From: Tuberibacillus sp. Marseille-P3662
GTDB taxonomy: Bacteria; Bacillota; Bacilli; Bacillales; Sporolactobacillaceae
Assembly (NCBI RefSeq): GCF_900178005.1
Contig: NZ_FXBS01000006.1
Span: forward strand, 868,001-932,000
DNA: 64,000 nt
Reading direction: 5' to 3'
In this document: positions 42,335 through 50,607 of the stretch, one piece after another
Layout: the number at the start of each line of letters is the position of its first letter
Position numbering within the stretch: position 1 is the stretch's first letter
Translations under genes and position numbers: made by a program
Notes under the pieces: model-generated
What the model saw: only the letters and a program-made list of their open reading frames with translations
Database searches by the model: none
What the model was told of the DNA's origin: nothing

Positions 42335-42463
42335 ATGGCAATGTCTATATACGATAATCGGCAAATCGGTAAGCGGGCGATATTAGTTGCCTTTGGTAAA
42401 GAAACCGATACACGGGTTAATAGGGGTTGTATTGATGAAATCACTGTGATTTCGTCGGTATAA
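42335..42463 (+). pseudogene. 42-codon frame, possible HutP N-terminal remnant or leader peptide
   Basis: A GGAGAG site precedes ATG at 42335. Residues 7-28 (DNRQIGKRAILVAFGKETDTRV) resemble the start of HutP, the histidine-utilisation antiterminator (RRIG-x-L followed by E-rich helix), but the frame stops after 42 codons whereas HutP has about 150. Its last codons lie in the hairpin at 42434. It contains no histidine run, so a classical His-leader is unlikely. Either hutP has been largely deleted or this is a short leader peptide. The resemblance is weak. Confidence 0.4.
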
Positions 42464-42476
42464 CCTCTTTTTTTAT
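42434..42476 (+). terminator. Attenuator-like terminator upstream of hutH
   Basis: GATGAAATCAC (42434-42444) pairs with GTGATTTCGTC (42446-42456) with one G-T pair; the innermost bases must open to form the loop. CTCTTTTTTT follows at 42466-42475. It lies between the promoter and hutH, as in the Bacillus hut operon where HutP allows read-through. Confidence 0.7.
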
Positions 42477-42519
42477 TGTTACTTTATTACGGTGAAGCGA
42501 GAGGAGCTGGACCTAGACA

Positions 42520-44046
42520 ATGATGATATTGGATGGGCATTCATTAACATTAAATGACGTCAAACAAGTGCTGTTTGAGAAAGAGAAAGTACAGGCTTCA
42601 GATGAGAGCTGGAAGCGTGCTAACAAAAGCCGTCAAGCTGTAGAAAATGTTGTTCGTGATGGTAAGACCGTTTATGGTATTAATACCGGATTTGGCAAGA
42701 TGAGTGATGTATTAATTGAAAGAGACGATGTCGAAGATTTACAGTTAAATTTGATTCGAAGCCATGCTTGCGGTGTCGGCGAGCCGTTTCCTGAAATCGT
42801 TAGCCGCGCAATGATTCTATTGAGAGTCAATGCCCTCTTAAAGGGATATTCGGGTGTAAGCAAACAGCTGATCGAAAAACTGTTGGTACTACTTAATGAA
42901 CACATTCATCCCGTCGTGCCCGAGCAGGGGTCACTCGGGGCAAGCGGCGACCTTGCTCCACTGTCTCATTTAGCCCTTGTGTTAATCGGGGAAGGGGACG
43001 TTTTTTACCAGGGTGAAAGCATGCCGACAATGAAAGCCTTTGGCGCTGTAGGCATCACGCCGATAACATTGAGTGCCAAAGAAGGCCTAGCCCTCATTAA
43101 TGGTACGCAGGCAATGACAGCGGTTGGGGTTGTTGCCTATTTGGAAGCGGAAAAACTTGCCCAGCAAACTGAGGCAGTCGCGTCAATGACAATGGAAGGA
43201 TTACGCGGTATCATCGACGCTTTTGATGAGGATCTCCATATCGCAAGGGGTTATCAAGAACAAGTCGATGTTGCTGAAAGAGTGCGTCAATATCTAACTG
43301 GGAGTCAACTCATCACGAGACAAGGAGACATCCGTGTTCAGGATGCTTATTCGCTGCGTTGTATTCCTCAAGTCCATGGCGCAACATGGCAAACCATGAA
43401 CTATGTCAAAGAAAAACTCGAAATTGAGATGAATGCGGCAACGGATAATCCACTCATTTTTGCTGATGAGGAAAAAGTCATTTCGGGTGGCAATTTTCAC
43501 GGTCAGCCGATCGCGTTGGCGATGGATTTCTTAGGGATTGCTGTTGCCGAACTTGCCAATATTTCAGAACGACGTATTGAACGCCTTGTTAACCCTCAGT
43601 TAAATGATTTACCGCCGTTTTTGAGTGCAAAGCCAGGACTAGAATCCGGGGCAATGATCATGCAGTATACTGCAGCCTCACTAGTGTCCGAAAATAAAAC
43701 ACTCGCCCACCCGGCAAGTGTCGATTCCATTCCGTCTTCAGCTAATCAAGAAGACCACGTGAGTATGGGTACGATTGCCGCAAGACATGCTTTACAGATC
43801 GTTGCTAATACAAGAAACGTCGTTGCGATTGAATTGATTTGTGCACTTCAGGCCACAGAGATTCAAGGTATGGATCAAATGGCTCCGCACACACGCAAGA
43901 TTCATAGAAAGGCCCGTGACGTCGTGGAGGCTATTACAAAAGACCGTGTTTTTTCAAAAGACATTGAGACCGTTGCCTTATGGATGAAAGATGGAAAATG
44001 GGATAAGATATTAACACTAGGAACCCATCGAAAGCAATCCATTTAA
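42520..44046 (+). CDS. hutH: Histidine ammonia-lyase
   Basis: A 508-residue enzyme that converts histidine to urocanate and ammonia. The MIO cofactor forms from Ala-Ser-Gly in [15 protein letters not shown] at about 139-153. [12 protein letters not shown] at about 51-62 carries the catalytic Tyr, and [10 protein letters not shown] and QEDHVSMG are further active-site segments. Length is normal. GAGAGGAG is about 12 bases before the ATG, which is long. Only hutH of the hut pathway is present; the next gene is tryptophan-related. It probably depends on read-through of the terminator at 42434. Confidence 0.93.
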   Translation: MMILDGHSLTLNDVKQVLFEKEKVQASDESWKRANKSRQAVENVVRDGKTVYGINTGFGKMSDVLIERDDVEDLQLNLIRSHACGVGEPFPEIVSRAMILLRVNALLKGYSGVSKQLIEKLLVLLNEHIHPVVPEQGSLGASGDLAPLSHLALVLIGEGDVFYQGESMPTMKAFGAVGITPITLSAKEGLALINGTQAMTAVGVVAYLEAEKLAQQTEAVASMTMEGLRGIIDAFDEDLHIARGYQEQVDVAERVRQYLTGSQLITRQGDIRVQDAYSLRCIPQVHGATWQTMNYVKEKLEIEMNAATDNPLIFADEEKVISGGNFHGQPIALAMDFLGIAVAELANISERRIERLVNPQLNDLPPFLSAKPGLESGAMIMQYTAASLVSENKTLAHPASVDSIPSSANQEDHVSMGTIAARHALQIVANTRNVVAIELICALQATEIQGMDQMAPHTRKIHRKARDVVEAITKDRVFSKDIETVALWMKDGKWDKILTLGTHRKQSI

Positions 44047-44108
44047 AAGGGTGGGTATAAATTTGAATAGGGACGTGCTCTCCTTTCATCCCTCACCCCA
44101 AATTTTAT

Positions 44109-44137
44109 TTGAAATCTTTCCATTTTTATTCTAAAAT
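44109..44137 (+). promoter_or_regulatory. Sigma-A promoter of trpEG
   Basis: TTGAAA (44109-44114), 17 bases, TAAAAT (44132-44137). The transcript would start near 44144, just before the TRAP triplets. Confidence 0.75.
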
Positions 44138-44150
44138 AGCTAACAACCGC

Positions 44151-44210
44151 TAGATGAGTTGAGACAGGATTAGCTTAGTTTTTGAGATTAAGAGATGAGC
44201 GTGAGATGAG
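44151..44210 (+). promoter_or_regulatory. TRAP (MtrB) binding site in the trpEG leader
   Basis: Eleven NAG triplets are found at 44151 (TAG), 44156, 44161 (GAG), 44165 (CAG), 44171, 44176 (TAG), 44184, 44192, 44197, 44203 and 44208 (GAG), mostly separated by two or three bases, with two five-base gaps. TRAP is an 11-mer that wraps RNA carrying about eleven (G/U)AG repeats when charged with tryptophan. The position, number and base preference fit this protein. Confidence 0.8.
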
Positions 44211-44265
44211 ACAAGGAAGATATTGCTTTTCCTGTTCTCCTCAAGTTAAGGAGGACATTTTTTTG
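44208..44265 (+). promoter_or_regulatory. Alternative hairpins: anti-sequestor versus SD-sequestering terminator
   Basis: GAGACAAGGAAGA (44208-44220) can pair with TTTTCCTGTTCTC (44227-44239), interrupted by a two-base mismatch. Alternatively GTTCTCCT (44234-44241) pairs fully with AGGAGGAC (44249-44256), hiding the Shine-Dalgarno sequence, and is followed by A and seven Ts. The two structures share 44234-44239 and are exclusive. TRAP on the last GAG would prevent the first and favour the second. Confidence 0.7.
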
Positions 44266-46431
44266 AGTTTATTATCTAATTTTTCTGCTACTACTGAAAC
44301 CACTAAGTATGAGACTTCTGGTTACATCGAGGTCGAACGGACGCACGTCCCCATCAGTAAAGATCATGCGCAAAAAGATCTGTTACCGGCCCTGAATCAG
44401 CATAAGGGCGCTCTATTCACTAGTCGTTTTGAATACCCAGGTCGATATACTAGATGGGATATCGGTTTCGTCGACCCGCCGATTGAATTGAAAGGTTATG
44501 AGAGGCAGTTTGTCATTAATGCGTTGAATGAACGTGGCGAAGTGTTACTACAGGCAATGGCAGATAGTCTAAAAACAACTTCTGACATTGACAGCCTGCG
44601 GGTGACACGGACGACATTATCGGGATATGTTGGGGAAACTGAGGAACTGTTTACTGAAGAACAACGGAGTAAGCAACCATCAGTGTTTACGGTGATTCGT
44701 GCCATAAGTGCATTATTTTACTCGACGGAAGATGATTATTTAGGTTTATATGGGGCATTCGGTTACGATTTAGTCTTTCAATTTGAATCCATCCCACAAA
44801 CCCAACAACGTGACGCTGATCAAGCGGACATCACACTGTTTTTACCCGACCAGTTAACCGTCGTTGACCACCAGATGGATGCGGCTTATGAGTTAACTTA
44901 TGAATTTTCCTATCAAACAATCAGCACAAAAGGTCTATTGCGTCATCATCCGTTGACAGAAGCGACTCCACCCGTTTATCAAGATGTTAAATCTTATGAA
45001 TCAGGCAATTATGCTCGCATTGCCAGGCAGGCTAAAGAGGCGTTTTACCAAGGGAATTTATATGAGGTGGTCCCATCCCAAACGCTTTATGAACCGTGTA
45101 AGGATGATCCAGCCGATATTTTTGACCGGCTATTAGACCTGAATCCAAGCCCATATGGATTTTTAATCAACCTAGGTGATGAACATTTAATCGGTGCGAG
45201 TCCAGAGATGTACGTTCGGGTTGAAGGGGATCGAGTGGAGACATGCCCAATCTCTGGAACGATAAAAAGAGGTCGAAATGCTGTAGAAGATGCGGATCGA
45301 ATTCGGGAATTGCTGAATTCAACAAAAGACGAAACCGAACTCACGATGTGTACGGATGTTGATCGTAATGATAAATCACGGATATGTGAGCCAGGGTCTG
45401 TCAATATTATCGGTCGCAGGCAAATAGAGATGTATTCGCACCTGATCCATACTGTCGATCATGTGGAAGGCAAGCTTCAATCGGGATATGATGCTTTGGA
45501 CGCGTTCTTAACCCATATGTGGGCGGTCACAGTGACTGGAGCACCGAAACGAGCCGCCATACAGTGGGTCGAGGATCATGAAGCATCGCCGCGGAAATGG
45601 TATGGCGGTGCGGTTGGCTATATGAAATTTAATGGTGATATGAATACGGGCTTAACACTCAGAACGATCCGCTTACAACATGGTTTAGCCGAAATAAGAG
45701 TGGGTGCAACCTTACTCCATGATTCTGTACCTGATGATGAGGAGCAAGAAACCTTAACCAAAGCCCAGGCGATGTTAAAAACGGTCCGGAACGAACAGTC
45801 GTCCACTGCTGATGACGGATCTGATTTACAAAAACTGACCGGCGGTATCGGGAAGACATTGTTACTTGTTGACCATGAAGATTCATTCACTCATACATTG
45901 GCCAATTATTTCCGCCAAACAGGGGCAACCGTACAAACGGTTAGGCAGAGCCAGGCACAGCAATTGCTGTTATCACATGCGAATATTTTTGATGGTGTTG
46001 TGCTGTCACCAGGTCCTGGGCGACCGGATGATTTCGACATGCAGACAACGATCAAGCTTAGTCTAGAGCATAACCTTCCAATATTCGGTGTATGTCTCGG
46101 TATGCAAGGTATTGTTGAATATTTTGGCGGCGGGATTGATACAATGATCACACCCACACATGGGAAACAAACAACCGTCACAACAAGCCAGGCGTCAAAA
46201 CTGTTTCACAAGCTCCCAAAATCAATGGCTGTGAGTCGCTACCACTCATTGTATGCGGGTGATATTCCAGAAGATTTGGCCGTGACAGCGTATACTGACG
46301 AAAGGATTCCGATGGCGGTAGAACATAAGACACAGCCTGTTTTTGGGGTGCAATTCCACCCGGAATCGTTACTCATGATGAACGATGATGTCGGTTTGAC
46401 GATCATTAATGATTTAGTAACCTTGATATAA
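44263..46431 (+). CDS. trpEG: Fused anthranilate synthase TrpE-TrpG
   Basis: A 722-residue fusion of both subunits of anthranilate synthase, which makes anthranilate from chorismate and glutamine. TrpE part, about 1-510: QGNLYEVVPSQTL, CPISGTIKRGRNA, ELTMCTDVDRNDKSRICEPGSV and TVTGAPKRAAIQWVEDHE...YGGAVGYM. TrpG part, about 530-722: LLVDHEDSFTHTLANYF, LSPGPGRPDDF, GVCLGMQGIVEYFGG with the catalytic Cys, and FGVQFHPESLL with the His-Glu pair. The TTG at 44263 is chosen because AAGGAGG is eight bases upstream. Such fusions are typical of Rhizobium-type TrpE(G) and unusual in Bacillales. The TRAP leader argues for the tryptophan rather than the folate pathway. Confidence 0.9.
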   Translation: MSLLSNFSATTETTKYETSGYIEVERTHVPISKDHAQKDLLPALNQHKGALFTSRFEYPGRYTRWDIGFVDPPIELKGYERQFVINALNERGEVLLQAMADSLKTTSDIDSLRVTRTTLSGYVGETEELFTEEQRSKQPSVFTVIRAISALFYSTEDDYLGLYGAFGYDLVFQFESIPQTQQRDADQADITLFLPDQLTVVDHQMDAAYELTYEFSYQTISTKGLLRHHPLTEATPPVYQDVKSYESGNYARIARQAKEAFYQGNLYEVVPSQTLYEPCKDDPADIFDRLLDLNPSPYGFLINLGDEHLIGASPEMYVRVEGDRVETCPISGTIKRGRNAVEDADRIRELLNSTKDETELTMCTDVDRNDKSRICEPGSVNIIGRRQIEMYSHLIHTVDHVEGKLQSGYDALDAFLTHMWAVTVTGAPKRAAIQWVEDHEASPRKWYGGAVGYMKFNGDMNTGLTLRTIRLQHGLAEIRVGATLLHDSVPDDEEQETLTKAQAMLKTVRNEQSSTADDGSDLQKLTGGIGKTLLLVDHEDSFTHTLANYFRQTGATVQTVRQSQAQQLLLSHANIFDGVVLSPGPGRPDDFDMQTTIKLSLEHNLPIFGVCLGMQGIVEYFGGGIDTMITPTHGKQTTVTTSQASKLFHKLPKSMAVSRYHSLYAGDIPEDLAVTAYTDERIPMAVEHKTQPVFGVQFHPESLLMMNDDVGLTIINDLVTLI

Positions 46432-46433
46432 TA

Positions 46434-46461
46434 AAAAATGGCTCCTTATTGGAGTCATTTT
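46434..46461 (+). terminator. Terminator after trpEG
   Basis: TGGCTCC pairs with GGAGTCA (one G-T pair) around TTATT, flanked by AAAAA and TTTT. Confidence 0.75.
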
Positions 46462-46464
46462 CAC

Positions 46465-46501
46465 AATAAAGAGATCTGTCTTAATGACAGATCTCTTTAT
46501 T
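46465..46501. terminator. Terminator of nhaC
   Basis: A perfect 16-bp inverted repeat (AATAAAGAGATCTGTC with its complement) encloses TTAAT. It is usable on both strands and lies just after the nhaC stop. Confidence 0.85.
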
Positions 46502-46519
46502 ACTTTATATTACAGGTAA

Positions 46520-47938
46520 TCAGACCCCAGCATCTGCTTTTTGGTTTGAATAACCATTTTTCTTGGTGTAAACAATAGAAAATCCAATTAAGGAGAAAAT
46601 AATAGATATGATCGGTACGCAATAGTTTAATACGGCATATGGGCCATAAGCCAATGCGCCAACACCTAATGTGTTCATGACAAAGACAGCGTCTGTACTC
46701 CAAGGTACTAAAGAAGAAGTAATGGTCCCGCCGTCTTCCAGAGCACGTGACAGGTTTTTCGGGTGTAATTTTTTATCTTGATAGGCTTTTGCATACATTC
46801 TTCCGGGTATAATAATGGATATATATTGTTCGGCAGTAATGACATTTGTCAAAAATGATGAAATGACTGTTGTAGCTGCTAAACTTCTACCGGTTCGAGC
46901 GATCTTTAAGATTTGTTCAACGATCACTTTCAACATGCCTGTGCTTTCCATAATGCCGCCGAAAACCATAGCCACGATAGCTAATGACACGGTGTACATC
47001 ATTGAATTTAGTCCGCCTTGGTTCAAGAGTTCATTGACCGTGTCATTTCCGGAGTTGATTTGGTAGCCACTTTGTAGAGCGTTGACCGCACTTCCAATAT
47101 TGCCACCCTGGATCATGATGTTCGCAAGAAAGCCAAGAATGATCCCCACTGTTAGCGCCGGTAATGCAGGAACTTTTTTCACAACAAGCAGAATAACAAC
47201 AAGCGGGATGAGTAATAGCCACGGTGATATCACGAAATGCTGTTGCAGACCTGCCATAACGGCATTAATATCCTGTAGATTTATTGAGTTTCCTACAAAT
47301 TTCATGCCCATAATTGTATACACAATGAGCGCGATGACAGCTGCAGGGACAGTTGTATAAAGCATATGGCGAATATGCTCAGACAATTTCGATCCCGCAA
47401 TGCCAGATGCAAGGATGGTAGTATCGGAAAGAGGTGACATCTTATCCCCAAAAAACGCTCCGGAAACGATTGCACCGGCAGTCATGGCAGAAGGGACCCC
47501 CATACTAACGCCAATGCCCATTCCAGCGACACCCACTGTACCTATCGTCGACCAAGAACTGCCCATCACTAATGTAACAATCGTGCATATCACAAAGATA
47601 GCGGCCAAAAAATAGGAAGGACTGATGATTTCCAACCCATAATAAATCATTGTGGAGACAATGCCTCCGCCGATCCATGCACTTATGATGATACCAACCA
47701 TCATCAAAACAACGACAGCAGGAAGGACTTTCTTTATACCTTCATAAATAGATTTTTCCAAATCGTCCCATGAATATCCGCATGCCCATGCAATAAGAGC
47801 TGCTACCGCTGCACCTAAAAGAATGGGAATGTGCGGGCTTCCGTCAAATGAAAGAATCGTAAATGCCATTGCAGCAATCATGACCAGGAAAGGAATGATT
47901 GCTAAACCAAATGTCATATGTCTTTTATATCGTTCCAT
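46520..47938 (-). CDS. nhaC: NhaC-family Na+/H+ antiporter
   Basis: A 472-residue protein with about twelve membrane segments. GSSWSTIGTVGVAGMGIG at about 127-144 and GAFFGDKMSPLSDTTILASGIAG at about 161-183 are NhaC signatures; the Asp and Thr residues in the latter are likely ion ligands. A late segment, ALEDGGTITSSLVPWSTDA, is the matching repeat. It may exchange Na+ for H+, or malate/lactate as in MleN-like members. The MKRR-free N-terminus begins MERYKRHMTFG. Monocistronic, convergent with trpEG. Confidence 0.87.
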   Translation of the reverse strand: MERYKRHMTFGLAIIPFLVMIAAMAFTILSFDGSPHIPILLGAAVAALIAWACGYSWDDLEKSIYEGIKKVLPAVVVLMMVGIIISAWIGGGIVSTMIYYGLEIISPSYFLAAIFVICTIVTLVMGSSWSTIGTVGVAGMGIGVSMGVPSAMTAGAIVSGAFFGDKMSPLSDTTILASGIAGSKLSEHIRHMLYTTVPAAVIALIVYTIMGMKFVGNSINLQDINAVMAGLQQHFVISPWLLLIPLVVILLVVKKVPALPALTVGIILGFLANIMIQGGNIGSAVNALQSGYQINSGNDTVNELLNQGGLNSMMYTVSLAIVAMVFGGIMESTGMLKVIVEQILKIARTGRSLAATTVISSFLTNVITAEQYISIIIPGRMYAKAYQDKKLHPKNLSRALEDGGTITSSLVPWSTDAVFVMNTLGVGALAYGPYAVLNYCVPIISIIFSLIGFSIVYTKKNGYSNQKADAGV

Positions 47939-48155
47939 AACGAATCACCTCATTTTGGTTCACTGTTGCATTATCACTTTATCTAACTAATGTATTAAAA
48001 CATGATTCAGAGTATCACGGATTTTAATCACCGTCAAGACAAACTTCTTCATTGGTCTTGGTGTTTTTGTTACATTACTACTTAATTGAAATTCATTGCA
48101 ATAAAATCACGAAAAATGTCACAAACTAAGTCTGTCAATTTAGGAGGTGCTTATT

Positions 48156-49817
48156 ATGTGGAACTGGATTTCCAATCTTTTTACAATTATAGGTTTTGTT
48201 GTCGCAGCCGTTATCATCTTGGCATTGTTAATCACCTATATTGTCTTGTATTTCAAAGATAAAAACCAGAAACGCCATCCGATCCTCCGGAATTACCCAG
48301 TTTTAGGAAAAGTACGGTACTTTTTTGAAAAAATTGGTCCGGAAATGCGCAGTTACTGGTTCAATAGTGATACGGAAGGGAAACCCTTTTCTCGACACGA
48401 ATATGAACATGTTGTTAAAACAGCAAAATACAGTCGTGATGTCGAAGCCTTTGGTTCTCAACGGGACTTTGAAGCAGAGGGTTTCTTCATTCGAAATAAC
48501 ATGTTTCCGAAATTGAAAGAAGAAATGGTCCTCGATCGAAAAAGCAAGGTGAAAACCAAGCGCTACATATTGTTGCGGGACACCTTGTTTGCGCAACGAG
48601 ATGAAGAATTTGAAGAACATGAGGATCTTGCCTATTTGTTAGATAAAAGAGACACCATTGTTCTCGGCGAAAAAACCGCCCGGAAACCATTTAAAGTTCG
48701 GGGTCAAATCGGTATGTCGGCCATGAGCTACGGCGCATTAGGCCAACACGCCATTACAGCTTTATCTCATGGATTAGGTATGGCAACCGGGACATGGATG
48801 AATACCGGTGAAGGTGGATTATCACCTTATCATACTAAAGGTAATCCAGATATCATCATGCAGGTAGGACCTGGATTATTCGGCGTTCGTAGTCAAGAGG
48901 GTGATATTAGTTGGGATGAGGTTAAGAAAAAAGGGGAAATGGATCAAATTAAAGCGTTTGAATTAAAGCTGGCTCAAGGGGCGAAAACGCGTGGGGGTCA
49001 CGTCGACGCTGAAAAAGTCACGGAAGAAATCGCCGATATCCGGGGGATTGAGCCTCATCAATCGGTTGATAGTCCTAACCGTTTCCATCAGTTTAGCAAT
49101 CCAGAGGAAATGTGTGATCTGATTGAAAAATTCCGAGATGTTTCAGGTAAGCCCGTTGGTATTAAAGTGGTTATCGGCAGCTATGATTCATTGTTTGAAC
49201 TGGCTGATTATATGAAGAAAAGTGGAAAGGGACCCGACTTCATCACCGTAGATGGAGCTGAAGGTGGAACAGGCGCCTCTTATCAAGAATTAATGGATAG
49301 TGTTGGGCTCCCAGTAAGAACCGCTCTACCTATTGTTGATGCCACATTACGGCGTTTTGGCGTTCGTGATCGCGTGAAAATTTTTGCCTCAGGAAAGTTG
49401 TTCACACCTGATCGCATTGCTGTTGCGTTAGCGATGGGAGCAGATCTTGTCAATGTCGCCCGCGGCTTAATGATTAGCGTGGGTTGTATTCAAGCGATGA
49501 AATGTCAATCGAACGCCTGTCCTGTTGGCGTAGCGACAACAGATCCGAACCTTCAGAATGCGTTAGTGGTCAATGAAAAAAAATACCGCGTCACTAACTT
49601 TGTCACAACCTTACGCAAAGGTTTGTTCCGTCTCGCCGCCTCTACGGGTGTTGATTCACCTGTGAAAATTCGCCTGCAACACATTGTGTATAAAGATCAA
49701 GAAGGTGTATTGCATACTCTAGAAGAGATTTATGGAGCTATCAGAGAAAAAGTCGATAACATTAAATATCCCGTTGACAGTACAACCGATCCTGATTTAG
49801 TAAAAGATCCGAAATAA
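48156..49817 (+). CDS. FMN-binding glutamate synthase family protein
   Basis: A 553-residue protein. An N-terminal membrane anchor (NLFTIIGFVVAAVIILALLITYIVLYF at about 6-32) is followed by the GltB2-like FMN barrel: MSYGALGQHAITALSHG, NTGEGGLSPYH, GGHVDAEKVTEEIADIRGI, ITVDGAEGGTGASY and a cysteine cluster VGCIQAMKCQSNACPVGVATTDP (Fe-S site). It lacks the glutaminase domain, and no gltD-like partner is adjacent, so it may not be a true glutamate synthase. The ATG at 48156 follows AGGAGG by about nine bases; a GTG three codons earlier lies in that site. Confidence 0.87.
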   Translation: MWNWISNLFTIIGFVVAAVIILALLITYIVLYFKDKNQKRHPILRNYPVLGKVRYFFEKIGPEMRSYWFNSDTEGKPFSRHEYEHVVKTAKYSRDVEAFGSQRDFEAEGFFIRNNMFPKLKEEMVLDRKSKVKTKRYILLRDTLFAQRDEEFEEHEDLAYLLDKRDTIVLGEKTARKPFKVRGQIGMSAMSYGALGQHAITALSHGLGMATGTWMNTGEGGLSPYHTKGNPDIIMQVGPGLFGVRSQEGDISWDEVKKKGEMDQIKAFELKLAQGAKTRGGHVDAEKVTEEIADIRGIEPHQSVDSPNRFHQFSNPEEMCDLIEKFRDVSGKPVGIKVVIGSYDSLFELADYMKKSGKGPDFITVDGAEGGTGASYQELMDSVGLPVRTALPIVDATLRRFGVRDRVKIFASGKLFTPDRIAVALAMGADLVNVARGLMISVGCIQAMKCQSNACPVGVATTDPNLQNALVVNEKKYRVTNFVTTLRKGLFRLAASTGVDSPVKIRLQHIVYKDQEGVLHTLEEIYGAIREKVDNIKYPVDSTTDPDLVKDPK

Positions 49818-49823
49818 GGCCTA

Positions 49824-49869
49824 AACCCAGCCGTTTTGAACGTTTTTTAAGATGGCTGGGTTCTTTTAT
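49824..49869 (+). terminator. Terminator after the glutamate-synthase-like gene
   Basis: AACCCAGCC pairs with GGCTGGGTT around a 21-base loop and is followed by CTTTTATT. Confidence 0.78.
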
Positions 49870-50038
49870 TGTTATAGGATCCCGAGGTTTGCGAATTGAC
49901 ATTATAAATTGTTTAACCATACACTGTTACTATGTTAATGAGTTCACGTTAGATGAAGCGGCAAACCATCCTCATATGAAGATTATCATTGATCATGGAA
50001 GAGAGATATATGCCGTCCATTAGGAGGGTGTTTTGACT

Positions 50039-50578
50039 ATGAAACTATTAGGCATTTCAGGCTCTGCGGCAGGATCGAAGACCGCACTCACTGTTCAACA
50101 TGTGCTTCAAGATACCACTAAACAACAAACAGGTACTGATGTTGAGTTATTGGATTTAAAGGATTATCAAGTCCAATTTTGTGATGGCAGAGATCCGTTT
50201 ACTTATAAAGGTGATACCAAAACTGTGATTGATAAAGTGCTCGCTGCAGATGCTTTTGTGATCGGCAGTCCGGTATACCAAGGATCCATAACCGGTGCCT
50301 TGAAAAATCTGTTTGATGTATTACCCATGGCAGCTTTGCGTCATAAAGTCGTGGGCATTATTGCTAATGGGGGCAGCCCTCATCACTATTTGGCTGTGGA
50401 AAATCAATTGCGGCCGATACTGAGCTATTTTAGGTCTTATATTGCTCCAGGCTATACCTATGTTTTAAAAAATTGCTTTGATAATGACAATCAGTTGATT
50501 GACCCGACCATTTTGGAGCGAATCTCCATTTTGGCTCAGGAGATCGTGACGATGCATCAGGCGCTGAATGAAAACTAA
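50039..50578 (+). CDS. NADPH-dependent FMN reductase
   Basis: A 179-residue flavodoxin-like protein: LLGISGSAAGSKTALTV at the N-terminus is the phosphate-binding loop, VIGSPVYQGSITGALKNLFD at about 79-98 binds the flavin, and GIIANGGSPHHYLAVE follows at about 107-122. It reduces FMN or an azo/quinone substrate. The ATG at 50039 and a TTG two codons upstream share the AGGAGGG site; spacing is ten and four bases. Monocistronic with its own terminator. Confidence 0.85.
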   Translation: MKLLGISGSAAGSKTALTVQHVLQDTTKQQTGTDVELLDLKDYQVQFCDGRDPFTYKGDTKTVIDKVLAADAFVIGSPVYQGSITGALKNLFDVLPMAALRHKVVGIIANGGSPHHYLAVENQLRPILSYFRSYIAPGYTYVLKNCFDNDNQLIDPTILERISILAQEIVTMHQALNEN

Positions 50579-50606
50579 TGGCCCTGTATGAACAGGACCA
50601 TTAGTT
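50576..50606. terminator. Terminator between convergent genes
   Basis: TAATGGcCCTGT pairs with ACAGGaCCATTA around ATGA, between the FMN reductase gene and the end of the MBL-fold gene. Confidence 0.75.
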
Positions 50607-50607
50607 A

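Noticed and set aside
42335-42463. Histidine leader peptide upstream of hutH
   Set aside because: The frame contains no histidine codon, so ribosome stalling by histidyl-tRNA shortage is not supported.
44151-44210. GAG/TAG repeats considered as a microsatellite or CRISPR-like array
   Set aside because: Spacing is two to five bases with no spacers; the number, position and downstream hairpins fit a TRAP site much better.
45087-45404. Ser-rich minus-strand frame inside trpEG
   Set aside because: It is a shadow of the conserved TrpE catalytic region; composition is biased by the antisense codons.
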